In this document: positions 24,745 through 34,013 of the stretch, piece by piece | How the letters are laid out: each line of letters opens with the position of its first letter | How positions within the stretch are numbered: the stretch's first letter is position 1 | Assembly: GCF_017922435.1 (NCBI RefSeq) | Contig: NZ_VDEZ01000003.1 | Location: 378,366 to 442,365 of the forward strand | Length of the DNA stretch: 64,000 nt | From: Thalassospira sp. ER-Se-21-Dark | Lineage (GTDB): Bacteria; Pseudomonadota; Alphaproteobacteria; Rhodospirillales; Thalassospiraceae | Direction of reading: 5' to 3' | Notes under the pieces: model-generated | The model's database searches: none | What the model was told of the DNA's origin: nothing | The model's input: only the letters and a program-made list of their open reading frames with translations | Translations under genes and position numbers: made by a program

Positions 24745-26718
24745 TTACCAGCGGTCGCGATCGCCTGTGGCATGATCGCGGGCCGGCGCGTTATCGGCGG
24801 GCACATGGCGCATCGGGCGTTTTGGTTGACGTGCGCCCTGTTCGTCAAACAGATCGGACAATTCACGCAGCATGGTGCCACCAAGCTCTTCCGGATCGTT
24901 GATCGTGACCGCCCGGCGATAATAACGCGTGACGTCGTGACCAATCCCGATCGCCAGAAGTTCGACCGGTGATCTGGTTTCGATCCATTCGATGACTTCG
25001 CGCAGATGACGTTCCAGATAGTTTCCGGAATTGACCGAGAGGGTCGAGTCATCAACCGGCGCACCATCGGAAATCACCATCATGATCCGGCGTTGTTCGG
25101 TACGACCCAGAAGACGTTCATGCGCCCAAAGCAGCGCTTCGCCGTCGATGTTTTCCTTAAGCAGCCCTTCGCGCAGCATCAGACCAAGGTTCTTGCGCGC
25201 CCGACGCCACGGTGTGTCAGCAGCCTTGTAGATGATGTGCCGCAGATCGTTCAGACGACCGGGTTTCGGCGGTTTTCCGGCCTCGACCCAGCTTTCGCGG
25301 GACTGGCCACCTTTCCACTGACGGGTGGTGAAACCAAGGATTTCGACCTTAACGCCACAACGTTCCAGTGTGCGGGCCAGAATATCAGCCGACAGGGCGG
25401 CAATCGTGATGGGGCGACCGCGCATGGAGCCGGAATTATCGATCAGAAGGGTGACAACCGTATCGCGGAAATCGGTATCCTGTTCCTGCTTGAAAGACAG
25501 CGACGTCGACGGGGTCGAGACGATGCGGGCCAGCTTGGCGGCATCAAGAATGCCTTCTTCAAGGTCGAAGTCCCAACCACGGTTCTGCTGCGCCATCAGG
25601 CGGCGTTGCAGACGGTTGGCAAGCTTGGAGACCACGTTCTGAAGGTTGGCAAGCTGCTTATCAAGCATGGCGCGCAGGCGCGACAGTTCAAGGTTTTCAC
25701 ACAGATCATCTGCGGTGACGACCTCGTCAAATTCGCGGGTAAACGGCTCATAGCCACGTTCAACCGGCTCGTTGCGGCCATCAAATTCCGGCTGCTCACC
25801 CGGTCCGGCAGGCTTTTCTTCCTGCGACATGGCTTCAAGCTGCTGGTCGTCAATATCGCCTTCACCGGCTTCGGCTTCTTCTGAACCGGCATCGGTTTGA
25901 TCATCGCTGCCATCAGGTTCGGAATCGTCATTCTGGCCCTGCTGGCCGCCCTGACTTTCCATGTCTTCCTGATCGGGATCGTTTTCGCCGTCTTTTTGCT
26001 CGTCATCCTCGCCTTCCTGTTCAGGCGGGGCATCGTCGAGGTCGTCTTCAAGCGACAGGTGATCAAGCAATTTGCGCATGCCGCGCGCAAAGGCATCCTG
26101 ATCATCGAGCAGATCGCGAAGATTGCTCAGGTCTGAACCGGCATTTTCTTCGATATGTGAACGCCACAGATCAATCAGCGGACCGGCGGATTCAGGGGCC
26201 TTTTCACCGGTAAAGACTTCACGCGCCAGCATCCCGATCGCATCGGCAAACGGGGCATCATCGCGTGATGTCACACGGTGATAGTTCTTGGCATGACAGT
26301 CCTGTTCGGCATGTTCGCGAAGGTTTTTGCGCACACCGGGGAAATACCGCGACCCCACTGCTTCGACACGCGCAGTTTCAAGCGCATCGTAAACAGCCTG
26401 AGCCTCGGCCGTTTCGGGCATGCGCTTGGCGTGCAGGGTCGCATCATGGTGACGCATCTTAAGCGCCCAGCCATCGGCAACACCGCGCAGATCGGCGACT
26501 TCATCCTTGGGCATGGACTGTTTGGGCATAGGCAAACGCACATGTTCACCATAGCCGCCCGGACGCCCGCCTTTGACAAAGCCGACTTCCAGATCATTGC
26601 GCCCGGCAAGCGCACGAAACGTCGCTGCCGTGCCGCGCAAGAAGCCGGAAAGAGCCTCATCATTCTTCATCGCACTACTCGCTTGTGGAACCAGTTCGCC
26701 AATCTGCTTGAGAGCCAC
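24745..26718 (-). CDS. cobT: Aerobic cobaltochelatase subunit CobT
   Basis: A 657-residue subunit of the CobNST chelatase that inserts cobalt into hydrogenobyrinate a,c-diamide. It has the long acidic middle region (residues ~215-320, rich in Asp, Glu, Gln), and a C-terminal von Willebrand A-like domain with the MIDAS start [11 protein letters not shown]. Length matches the family. The gene starts three bases after cobS. CobN is not in the window. Confidence 0.95.
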   Translation of the reverse strand: MALKQIGELVPQASSAMKNDEALSGFLRGTAATFRALAGRNDLEVGFVKGGRPGGYGEHVRLPMPKQSMPKDEVADLRGVADGWALKMRHHDATLHAKRMPETAEAQAVYDALETARVEAVGSRYFPGVRKNLREHAEQDCHAKNYHRVTSRDDAPFADAIGMLAREVFTGEKAPESAGPLIDLWRSHIEENAGSDLSNLRDLLDDQDAFARGMRKLLDHLSLEDDLDDAPPEQEGEDDEQKDGENDPDQEDMESQGGQQGQNDDSEPDGSDDQTDAGSEEAEAGEGDIDDQQLEAMSQEEKPAGPGEQPEFDGRNEPVERGYEPFTREFDEVVTADDLCENLELSRLRAMLDKQLANLQNVVSKLANRLQRRLMAQQNRGWDFDLEEGILDAAKLARIVSTPSTSLSFKQEQDTDFRDTVVTLLIDNSGSMRGRPITIAALSADILARTLERCGVKVEILGFTTRQWKGGQSRESWVEAGKPPKPGRLNDLRHIIYKAADTPWRRARKNLGLMLREGLLKENIDGEALLWAHERLLGRTEQRRIMMVISDGAPVDDSTLSVNSGNYLERHLREVIEWIETRSPVELLAIGIGHDVTRYYRRAVTINDPEELGGTMLRELSDLFDEQGARQPKRPMRHVPADNAPARDHATGDRDRW

Positions 26719-26721
26719 GCC

Positions 26722-27729
26722 TTAGCGGACCATCACATTAATGGCTTCCTCGGGCAGTTCTTCACCAAAGCAACGCTGGTAATATTCCGCCAAAATCGGA
26801 CGTTCGACTTCATCGCAACGGTTAAGGAACGTTACGCGGAAGGCATAGGAAACGTCGCCAAAAATCTTGGCGTTTTCGGCAAGCGTGATCACGGTACGCG
26901 GGCTCATGACGGTTGAGATATCACCGGCCACAAAACCCTGACGCGTCAGGTTGGCAAGGGCAACCATTGCTTCGATCTTCTGGCGGCCTTCGGCAGTATC
27001 AAATGCCGGAACCTTGGCGGTGACAATATTGGTTTCGTCTTCGACCGACAGATAATTCAGCGTCGCAATGATCGACCAGCGGTCCATCTGGGCCTGGTTA
27101 ATCTGCTGGGTGCCGTGATACAGGCCCGTGGTATCGCCAAGACCGACCGTGTTCGAGGTCGCAAACAGGCGGAAATGCGAATGCGGGTGGATGACCTTGT
27201 TCTGATCAAGAAGGGTCAGCTTGCCATCGACTTCAAGCACACGCTGGATCACGAACATCACATCCGGGCGACCGGCATCATATTCATCAAACACCATCGC
27301 AACAGGGCGTTTGAGCGCCCAAGGCAAAATGCCTTCGCGGAATTCGGTGATCTGTTTGCCATCGCGCAGAACAATCGCGTCCTTACCGATCAGATCGATA
27401 CGGCTGATGTGGCTATCAAGGTTTACACGCACGCACGGCCAGTTCAGGCGCGCTGCCACCTGTTCGATATGGGTCGATTTACCGGTGCCGTGATAACCCT
27501 GGATCATCACGCGGCGGTTATGGGCAAAGCCCGCCAGGATCGCCATCGTGGTGTCGCGATCAAAACGATAGGTCGGATCAATCGCCGGCACATGTTCGCT
27601 GCCCTGACTGAACGCCGGGACTTCCATATCGATATCGATCCCGAACGTTTCACGGACGGAAATGGTGATGTCGGGTGTATCAAGCGGATGTTCTGCCGCT
27701 GCACCGCTCGCTTCGTAACCTTGGCTCAT
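26722..27729 (-). CDS. cobS: Aerobic cobaltochelatase subunit CobS
   Basis: A 335-residue AAA+ ATPase that partners CobT. Walker A is GYHGTGKSTH, the Walker B region VFDEYDAGRPD, and sensor region LFATSNTVGLGD. The N-terminus (ISVRETFGIDIDMEVPAF) is the usual CobS opening. Gene order cobS-cobT is conserved in alphaproteobacteria. It marks the organism as using the aerobic cobalamin route or salvaging with this chelatase. Confidence 0.95.
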   Translation of the reverse strand: MSQGYEASGAAAEHPLDTPDITISVRETFGIDIDMEVPAFSQGSEHVPAIDPTYRFDRDTTMAILAGFAHNRRVMIQGYHGTGKSTHIEQVAARLNWPCVRVNLDSHISRIDLIGKDAIVLRDGKQITEFREGILPWALKRPVAMVFDEYDAGRPDVMFVIQRVLEVDGKLTLLDQNKVIHPHSHFRLFATSNTVGLGDTTGLYHGTQQINQAQMDRWSIIATLNYLSVEDETNIVTAKVPAFDTAEGRQKIEAMVALANLTRQGFVAGDISTVMSPRTVITLAENAKIFGDVSYAFRVTFLNRCDEVERPILAEYYQRCFGEELPEEAINVMVR

Positions 27730-27941
27730 AAGTACTCGCGCGTTTTTCGGACCGGCGCTGGTGACGCGGTCGTTTCGTTAAACTTGCTCATTAATAGCGG
27801 TTATGACGCATCACACAAAGGGAAGATGCGCAAAAAATATCTATTATCGCAAAAGGTTTGGTCGATAAGACCTTCCAGATACGCAAACTGCAACCAGATA
27901 GACCGGTTTTGATCAAATTTCGCAGAAAATTAGCCAGAAAG

Positions 27942-28592
27942 CTAAAGTGTCACACGCGCTTCAAGATCGCGGATATAGCGCGTGAGTGACGTATAGGCCG
28001 CACTGATCCGCTTGAACCGTTCCTCGGCCGCCTTGTCGCCGCCATTGGCATCAGGGTGGTACTTTTTGGAAAGTGCCTTGTATTTCGTCTTGAGTTCATC
28101 GCGGGTGAACGGCCAGCCAAGATCAAGGGTCGCCATGGCCTCTTGCTGTTCGGCAGGCATGCCCATGGCGCCAGCACGACGCTGGGCTTCTTCGCTTTTG
28201 CGTTTGCGTTCGGCATTGTCCCTGGCTTCGGCGCCGGGACCATGATGGGTCTGGTCGCCGTCTTCGTTAAAGAAGCCGAACCCGTCCTTGAATTTGAAGT
28301 TGAACGGTTTTTTTGATCCGCGGATATGACCGAACTGCCATGTCGGGCGTTGCCAGTGGGTATCGCGACGCATGTCGTTTTCGATATCCTCGGCCTTCAT
28401 GCCGGCATAATAGTTCCAGGATTTGTTGTATTCGCGGACATGTTCCAGGCAGAACTTGTAATAGTCGCGCAACTTGCGATCCTTGGGCGCACGGAATTCC
28501 CCATGCCCGTCACATTCCGGCCAGTCACATTCCGGCAGAACGGGTTCTTCATGGTAGAGCGTCTTGCGCTTGTTGCGGTGTCCTCGGTTCAT
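27942..28592 (-). CDS. C-terminal J-domain protein (DnaJ-like)
   Basis: A 216-residue protein with the J-domain at its C-terminus (residues ~150-216), including the HPD motif in KKYHPDANGGDKAAEERF. The N-terminal half has a CDWPECDGHG element and a Cys at about 48 that may bind metal, followed by a basic and aromatic segment (YYKFCLEHVREYNKSWNYY). This arrangement is characteristic of an alphaproteobacterial family that sits next to cobS and bolA. It lacks the Gly/Phe and zinc-finger regions of DnaJ, so it is a specialised co-chaperone with unknown client. Confidence 0.88.
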   Translation of the reverse strand: MNRGHRNKRKTLYHEEPVLPECDWPECDGHGEFRAPKDRKLRDYYKFCLEHVREYNKSWNYYAGMKAEDIENDMRRDTHWQRPTWQFGHIRGSKKPFNFKFKDGFGFFNEDGDQTHHGPGAEARDNAERKRKSEEAQRRAGAMGMPAEQQEAMATLDLGWPFTRDELKTKYKALSKKYHPDANGGDKAAEERFKRISAAYTSLTRYIRDLEARVTL

Positions 28593-28752
28593 TTGCGTCT
28601 ATATGTTCTGAAAATTCGATGCGCGCAATATCATACGGGCGCTTTAAATGCGATAAAAGGCTTGAAAAACGGTCACCGCATGACAGAACGTGACGTAAAG
28701 AAACGTTTTTGCAGCAATATGCAAACATCACCAGAAAACAGAGGCCCTTAAC

Positions 28753-29049
28753 ATGCAGGTCGCCAACCAGATCCGTGACATCCTGACCGAACAATTCAGC
28801 CCGGTCGAACTACAGATCAATGATGATTCGTCCAAACATGCCGGTCATGCCGGTGCAGACCCGCGTGGCGAGTCCCATTTTTCCGTTCTTGTGGTTTCCG
28901 AAAAATTCGAAGGCGAGAACCGCGTCAATCGCCAACGTCTTGTATATGGTGCGCTTGATACTTTGCTGAAAGATCGCGTGCACGCGCTGGCACTCAAAAC
29001 CATGACACCAGCGGAATACGAAAACGCCCTGGCCAACAAGAACAATTAA
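28753..29049 (+). CDS. bolA: BolA family protein
   Basis: A 98-residue BolA/IbaG-type protein. The conserved His of HAGHAGADPRGESHFSVLVVSEKFEG and the helix RQRLVYGALDTLLKDRVHALALKTMTP are typical. Family members bind a monothiol glutaredoxin and a [2Fe-2S] cluster and act in iron handling or as DNA-binding stress regulators. It is divergent from the J-domain gene. Which BolA subtype it is cannot be settled by eye. Confidence 0.9.
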   Translation: MQVANQIRDILTEQFSPVELQINDDSSKHAGHAGADPRGESHFSVLVVSEKFEGENRVNRQRLVYGALDTLLKDRVHALALKTMTPAEYENALANKNN

Positions 29050-29189
29050 GAATAATTCCACATAGTGAAATCAACCTAGACGTTCATCCCGATTAGGCGC
29101 AATGCTTATACACAAGCCGTGCGAATGGTGAAATTCGCGCGGCACGGATGCCGGTCAATGGCATCCGCGACAATCGGGAGGACTACGTA

Positions 29190-30443
29190 ATGACGAAACG
29201 CCTTCTAATGGCGAGCATTGCGCTTGCCATGTCCGGAACCGCCTATGCGCAAGCACCAGCGCCGGACAATCTTGAAAAACTCTCCAACTTCCAATCAACC
29301 GGAACGACAGAATTCACCGTCATCGAACAGGGTGGTGATTACGCCGAAGGGATCAAAAAGACCCTTGAGCGCATCAAGCTTCCTGATGGTTTCAAGATCG
29401 GTCTTTATGCCATTGTTCCCGATGCCCGCCATATTGCCGTCGGGCCACAGGGGGTTGTGACCTTTGTCGGCACGCGCAAGGACAAGGTGTGGTCGGTAAC
29501 AGACCGCAACAAGGACCGTGTCGCCGACGAGGTCAAGGACTTCGCCCCGTCGCTTCGGCTTAGCATCCCGAACGGTCCGTGCTTCTCGTCGGACGGGTTC
29601 CTTTATATCGCCGAACAGAACCGTGTTCTGGTGTTCCCCGCAGCCGAGTTTTTCTATGAAAGCCCGGACGTTGCCGCGTTCAATGTCGTCAAACAGGGTG
29701 ATCTGATCCCACCGGCCGAGGAAAGCTATAACCACACCGCGCGCGTTTGCAAAATCGGCCCGGATGGGAAACTTTATATCTCGCTTGGTCAGCCGTTCAA
29801 CGTGGCGCCGGAAGACAAGCTCGATCTTTATCGCGAGTGGGGAATTGGCGGTATCATCCGCATCAATACCGATGGCACCGGCCGCGAAGTCTACACATAC
29901 GGGGTCCGCAACTCCGTTGGTCATGACTTCCATCCGGAAACCGGCGAACTGTGGTGGACCGATAACCAGGTCGATGGCATGGGCGATGATATCCCGCCCG
30001 GCGAGATCAACCATCAAACCGCCGCAGGCCAACATTTTGGCCATCCGTGGTATGGCGGCGGTGATGTCCGCACCAATGAATATGCCGGTCAGGAAGTGCC
30101 GTATGATGTGGTCATGCCTGCGGTTGAAACCGTGGCCCATGCCGCAGACCTTGGCATGAGCTTCTATACCGGCAACATGTTCCCCGCCAAATACAAGAAC
30201 GCGATCTTTTCGGCCCAGCATGGGTCTTGGAACCGCACAACCCCCGTGGGCGCGCGGGTGATGGTAACCTTCATTGACGATGAAGGTAACGCCACCATCG
30301 AACCATTTGCCGAAGGCTGGATTGACGAGAACGAGGAATATCTTGGACGTCCGGTTGACGTTGCCCAATTGCGTGATGGCTCGATCCTTGTTTCCGATGA
30401 TCTGGCCGGTGCGCTGTATCGCATCTGGTATGAGGGCAATTGA
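29190..30443 (+). CDS. Periplasmic PQQ-dependent sugar/sorbosone dehydrogenase
   Basis: A 417-residue secreted protein of the soluble PQQ glucose/sorbosone dehydrogenase family. The ATG at 29190 follows GGGAGG and gives a signal peptide ending AYA. The six-bladed propeller includes ARHIAVGPQGVVTF, YGVRNSVGHDFHPETGELWWTDN (a family hallmark) and ISAQHGSWNR-like FSAQHGSWNRTTP. Its stop overlaps the start of a dihaem cytochrome c, a plausible electron acceptor. The substrate is not known; many such proteins are aldose or pyranose oxidising. Confidence 0.88.
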   Translation: MTKRLLMASIALAMSGTAYAQAPAPDNLEKLSNFQSTGTTEFTVIEQGGDYAEGIKKTLERIKLPDGFKIGLYAIVPDARHIAVGPQGVVTFVGTRKDKVWSVTDRNKDRVADEVKDFAPSLRLSIPNGPCFSSDGFLYIAEQNRVLVFPAAEFFYESPDVAAFNVVKQGDLIPPAEESYNHTARVCKIGPDGKLYISLGQPFNVAPEDKLDLYREWGIGGIIRINTDGTGREVYTYGVRNSVGHDFHPETGELWWTDNQVDGMGDDIPPGEINHQTAAGQHFGHPWYGGGDVRTNEYAGQEVPYDVVMPAVETVAHAADLGMSFYTGNMFPAKYKNAIFSAQHGSWNRTTPVGARVMVTFIDDEGNATIEPFAEGWIDENEEYLGRPVDVAQLRDGSILVSDDLAGALYRIWYEGN

Positions 30444-31054
30444 TGCGCAGATTTATGATCGCACTCCTCGGCGGGCTTATGTCCGCCGGGGGCATGTCCG
30501 ATGTGGCGGCCCAAGATGCGTCCACGCCAGATGCCGACGCCCTTCAGGACGGGCGCAAAGTTGCCGGAATGTGTCGCACCTGTCACGGGCTTGATGGGCT
30601 GGCACGCATTCCGATCGCGCCGCATATCGGGGGCGAGCCGGTCGATTATCTGATCACCCAGCTAAACGCCTTCAAGACGGGCGAACGTGAACATGAAATG
30701 ATGACCGTGGTGGCAAGCGGCCTGTCTGATGATCAGATAAGCACGGTTGCGCTTTGGTTCAGCCATTTCGAGGTATCAGGCACCCTGCCCACCAACACAT
30801 CCGAGGATGATGCACCCGAGCTTTGCGTGGGCTGTCACAGTGCGAATGGCATTTCGACACTGGAAGACGCCCCCAATCTGGCGGGCGAGACCAACATTTA
30901 TATCGAAACGCAACTCAAGGCGTTTCGCACCGGCAAGCGGGTTCATGACGTGATGACACCGATTGCCAAGGACCTGACGGATGCGCAAATGCAGGCCGCG
31001 GCAGACTGGTACAGCAATATCGCGATTGAAATTTCCGAGCCGCCCGGCAAGTAA
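30443..31054 (+). CDS. Dihaem cytochrome c (c4-like)
   Basis: A 203-residue secreted cytochrome with two haem-binding sites, CRTCH (44-48) and CVGCH (128-132), in two similar halves as in cytochrome c4. Both halves share the ITQLNAFKTGER / ETQLKAFRTGKR segment and a following Met that may be the distal ligand. The N-terminus is a signal peptide. Translation is coupled to the dehydrogenase gene (TGATG overlap), so it is the likely electron acceptor passing electrons to the respiratory chain. Confidence 0.9.
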   Translation: MRRFMIALLGGLMSAGGMSDVAAQDASTPDADALQDGRKVAGMCRTCHGLDGLARIPIAPHIGGEPVDYLITQLNAFKTGEREHEMMTVVASGLSDDQISTVALWFSHFEVSGTLPTNTSEDDAPELCVGCHSANGISTLEDAPNLAGETNIYIETQLKAFRTGKRVHDVMTPIAKDLTDAQMQAAADWYSNIAIEISEPPGK

Positions 31055-31080
31055 TCCGGGCGATTTACCGATGCCTGATT

Positions 31081-32448
31081 TCAGCTTTCCGGACGCAATG
31101 CCGCGGAAACGTTTAGGCCCACCGTAAGGGCGGCAAGTGTCTGACCACTATCCGGGTCAATGATCGGCACCGTAATGTGCGACAGGAACGCACGGGTCGA
31201 GGCATCATACCAAATATCGGTAATCAATGCCTTTTCACGATTAAGGCTATCGATCATCTGAAACTGGGCTTCGTCACTCTGATCAAAATCAGACGTCAGG
31301 TGGCTCATGCCGATGATCTGACCATGGGTATCAAACACGAATGCTTCTGCCACTTGTTCGCCAATACTGGCCTGAAACGTACGAAGATATTTTGATAAAT
31401 CATTGCCAAGGATTTCCGTCGCGATTGCACTGGCGGCACCTTCGCGCGATAGCGTTATCCATTCTTCATCGGTCAGACGTTTCTGATCAGAGCCCTGTAT
31501 TTCTGTCCCATCCAACTGGTTAAAAACATGGCCCCAAAGTTCCAGGGAACTTGCAAACTGGCGAATATCGGGCAGTTGAACATTTTCGATTGCTTCGCGT
31601 TCCCAGGTTTCCAGACGCATCGGGCGGGTTTCACAAAATTCCAAAACGGCATTGAGCTCATCAAGCAGCCGCGGGAAAGTCGCAACGTAATGTTTGGAAA
31701 AATACACAACCAGTGGCACATAGCGTTCGAATTGTACCCGGAACTTATCGGCATTCAGTTTCAGTTCCTTGCGGGCGATTTCAAAACTGTGCTTATCCAC
31801 GAGGGCATATTCGACCCGACCTGCAGCGACTTGCCCGACCAGTGACGCGATCGAAGGTACCCGCATGACATCCGTGTAACCCTGTTCGAGCAGCCATTCG
31901 GCCTCGTTCGATCCCAGTATCGCCCCCACTGTAGAAAAATCACCCGGCTTTGGCCGCCGACTGGCACGGGGATCATCCGATTTGATCGCGGGTGATACCC
32001 AAACCCATTTTTCAAGCGCCAACGGATTTGACGCCACGGCATATTCGTCCATCGCGTCGCTGATGCGAGCCAAAAAGAAGCCGTCGGCCTTGCCGGTGCG
32101 CACCATTTCGCGGTTGCGTTGGCGGGGGGCAATCGCCAGCCCATAACCAATATCAAGCCGATCAAACACACAGTTCAGGATTGAGACCGAATATCCGCTG
32201 AGTATGCCGTTTTGAAGTTCCTGATAGGGGGGGTGCAGGTTAGTCTGCAAGATCAGGAAGCCATCCTGTTGATCAACATTGGCTTGTCCGGCTTCTGCCT
32301 GTGGCGATGCAAGATCATGCGCGTTCGCCAAGGATGACGTCAGAAGCAGTATGGCAGTCACACAACAACAGAACACCGCCATTTCAAACGGGCGCAAGAA
32401 GCCTTTGCAATCTTTCTCGTTATTGGCGTTTCCACACCGGCGCAACAT
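31081..32448 (-). CDS. Secreted binding-protein/PDC sensor fusion protein
   Basis: About 455 residues. The ATG at 32448 follows AGGTGG with a seven-base gap; a GTG six bases earlier is possible. A signal-anchor-like segment (AVFCCCVTAILLLTSSLANA) is followed by a family 3 (PBPb) solute-binding domain at about 60-290 and, after a linker, a PDC/Cache-like domain with FVFDTHGQIIGMSHLTSDFDQSDEAQFQ near residues 370-400. No kinase, GGDEF or other effector domain is present. It may be a periplasmic sensor partner that acts on a membrane receptor encoded elsewhere. Domain calls are by eye. Confidence 0.75.
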   Translation of the reverse strand: MLRRCGNANNEKDCKGFLRPFEMAVFCCCVTAILLLTSSLANAHDLASPQAEAGQANVDQQDGFLILQTNLHPPYQELQNGILSGYSVSILNCVFDRLDIGYGLAIAPRQRNREMVRTGKADGFFLARISDAMDEYAVASNPLALEKWVWVSPAIKSDDPRASRRPKPGDFSTVGAILGSNEAEWLLEQGYTDVMRVPSIASLVGQVAAGRVEYALVDKHSFEIARKELKLNADKFRVQFERYVPLVVYFSKHYVATFPRLLDELNAVLEFCETRPMRLETWEREAIENVQLPDIRQFASSLELWGHVFNQLDGTEIQGSDQKRLTDEEWITLSREGAASAIATEILGNDLSKYLRTFQASIGEQVAEAFVFDTHGQIIGMSHLTSDFDQSDEAQFQMIDSLNREKALITDIWYDASTRAFLSHITVPIIDPDSGQTLAALTVGLNVSAALRPES

Positions 32449-32528
32449 GAACACACGCCACCTGACAATTACACGTTACGGACCATTTGGATATTGGACC
32501 GCGCAGATGCACTTGCAAGACGCCCCGG

Positions 32529-33098
32529 TTAATCGTCACCGGTGTAGAGTTCCGGAGATATCCGTTTGACGGCGGGCCCGTCACTGCGCCAGCCATGGCA
32601 GGTATTGATCAAGGGATTGCGTCGTGGCGGTTTGTCATCGTTTTCATCGCGCGCCTGCAGGGATTCCTTTGCAAGGATGGGGAAGACTGTCTGAAACGCG
32701 GTGGTGGCAACCGGGCCCATCAATTCATTCAGATGCGTACAGCCATGAACGCCCCCCACACGGTCGCGGATCTGTTTGCGAAGGCCCGGGCCAAGCTTCA
32801 AACCGACCAGCTTTTCGTAATTCGGGGCAATCGCATCGCAGGCCGAAAACGGGGCATAATCGGTTACGGCCTCGACCTCGCGGATCACAAGATCATCGCC
32901 AATGGTAACGCGTATCCACATCCCGTGGACCGGCTCGCCAGCGGGGATTTCACCACGATCATGGTTGGAAAAACCATAGGTTTTGACATCGGTGATGTGG
33001 CCTTCGATATCCCAAAGGCCGTCTTTGCGCCGGAACCCCTGACAGGTCACCGTGCGGGTATGGATGTGTTCGCGTTCTGCGGGGCGGGACAGTGGCAT
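32529..33098 (-). CDS. DUF2889 domain protein
   Basis: A 189-residue protein of the DUF2889 family, recognised by IEGHITDVKTYGF, PVHGMWIRVTIGDDLVIRE and GGVHGCTHLNELMGPVATTAFQT, in which the C and two His may be metal ligands. It is cytoplasmic and of unknown function; in other proteobacteria members often lie near acyl-CoA or aromatic degradation genes. The ATG follows AAGGAG, which overlaps an 18-bp inverted repeat. Confidence 0.85.
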   Translation of the reverse strand: MPLSRPAEREHIHTRTVTCQGFRRKDGLWDIEGHITDVKTYGFSNHDRGEIPAGEPVHGMWIRVTIGDDLVIREVEAVTDYAPFSACDAIAPNYEKLVGLKLGPGLRKQIRDRVGGVHGCTHLNELMGPVATTAFQTVFPILAKESLQARDENDDKPPRRNPLINTCHGWRSDGPAVKRISPELYTGDD

Positions 33099-33109
33099 CG
33101 GAATTTCTC

Positions 33110-33127
33110 CTTTACGTAAACGTAAAG
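33110..33127. promoter_or_regulatory. 18-bp inverted repeat upstream of DUF2889 gene
   Basis: CTTTACGTAAACGTAAAG has two perfect 8-bp arms around AA. It lies 12 bases before the DUF2889 start and touches the ribosome binding site, so a bound repressor would block expression. It resembles, from memory, the TTTACGT-type operators of LiuR-like MerR regulators of acyl-CoA catabolism. Confidence 0.55.
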
Positions 33128-33252
33128 ACGTTCACCTGCACGCTGTCAAGTCGCAAACGCATTTTCCGTCATTCCCGCCGCCCAAACCTGGCGGCGAAAG
33201 ACGGTCACTGGAATTTCGGGAAATTCATCGGAATTTATCACGGCGCACAGGC

Positions 33253-33274
33253 CTGACGGGGAATTCCCCGTCAG
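33253..33274. repeat. Perfect 22-bp palindrome
   Basis: CTGACGGGGAA followed directly by its reverse complement, with no loop; two further pairs (GG/CC) extend it after one mismatch. It lies between the DUF2889 and CBS genes on the minus strand. No T-tract follows on either strand, so a classical terminator is doubtful; a protein site or mRNA end structure is possible. Confidence 0.6.
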
Positions 33275-33311
33275 ACCGATGCCATATGCCTTATCCAGAA
33301 AACCGGTGGCT

Positions 33312-33761
33312 TCAGGCCACGCCGTAGTCTGAGCCGAAGATGAACTTTTCGCGTTCCCGAACATCTTCTTCGAGTTGACGTTTGACCACGTTAAACAAGT
33401 CACGGATCGACACCATGCCAACAACCTTGTCGCCATCGACAACCGGCAGGTGGCGGTATCGCCGTGCACTCATCAGGTCAAGCGCACTCATGGCGGAATC
33501 GTTCGGGCCAAGCGTATCGGGATCAGCGGTCATGACTTTGGATAGCGGCACAGATGCCGCATCCAGCCCCTTTGCCACCACACGGTTGACAAGGTCACGC
33601 TCGGTAAAAATTCCAGCCAGTCTGGCGTTGTTATCAACGATGATGACAGCGCCAATCTTACGCTCGGCCATCATGGTGACGGCATCCATCACGGAATCGG
33701 CGGGGTTGAGTGTCGCGATGGATTGTTCCTGGACCACACCCGGTACAATTTTCGTATCCAT
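33312..33761 (-). CDS. Two-CBS-domain protein
   Basis: A 149-residue protein made of two CBS domains (residues ~8-65 and ~75-130): SVMDAVTMMAERKIGAVIIVD, GIFTERDLVNRVVAKGLD and SALDLMSARRYRHLPVVDGDKVVGMVSIRDL. Such proteins bind adenosine nucleotides and sense energy state, but have no catalytic domain. I prefer the start at 33761 (MDTKIVPG) over a longer frame because GAGAGAG lies just before it. Confidence 0.85.
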   Translation of the reverse strand: MDTKIVPGVVQEQSIATLNPADSVMDAVTMMAERKIGAVIIVDNNARLAGIFTERDLVNRVVAKGLDAASVPLSKVMTADPDTLGPNDSAMSALDLMSARRYRHLPVVDGDKVVGMVSIRDLFNVVKRQLEEDVREREKFIFGSDYGVA

Positions 33762-34013
33762 GCATCTCTCTCTGCAGGTTGCTGTTGCCACATGCCCAAA
33801 CCCGATCAGATCATCTGGTTTCACACTGACTTACGTCATATAGAAATGACGTCACTGGATGACACAGTGTGACGGGCCCTTATTTGCAAGTGGCCCTGCA
33901 ATCCTTTGGGTCAAGACCCTGAAACAAGAGTTTAACCCATAAGTAGATAAAGCTGAAATTTTTTACGCTATAGTGGTTTGCCGGCAACACACCAACAAAG
34001 CGGGGAAGAAGGA

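Noticed and set aside
23763-24902. 379-codon plus-strand frame
   Set aside because: Antisense to gluQ; caused by codon bias of the real gene.
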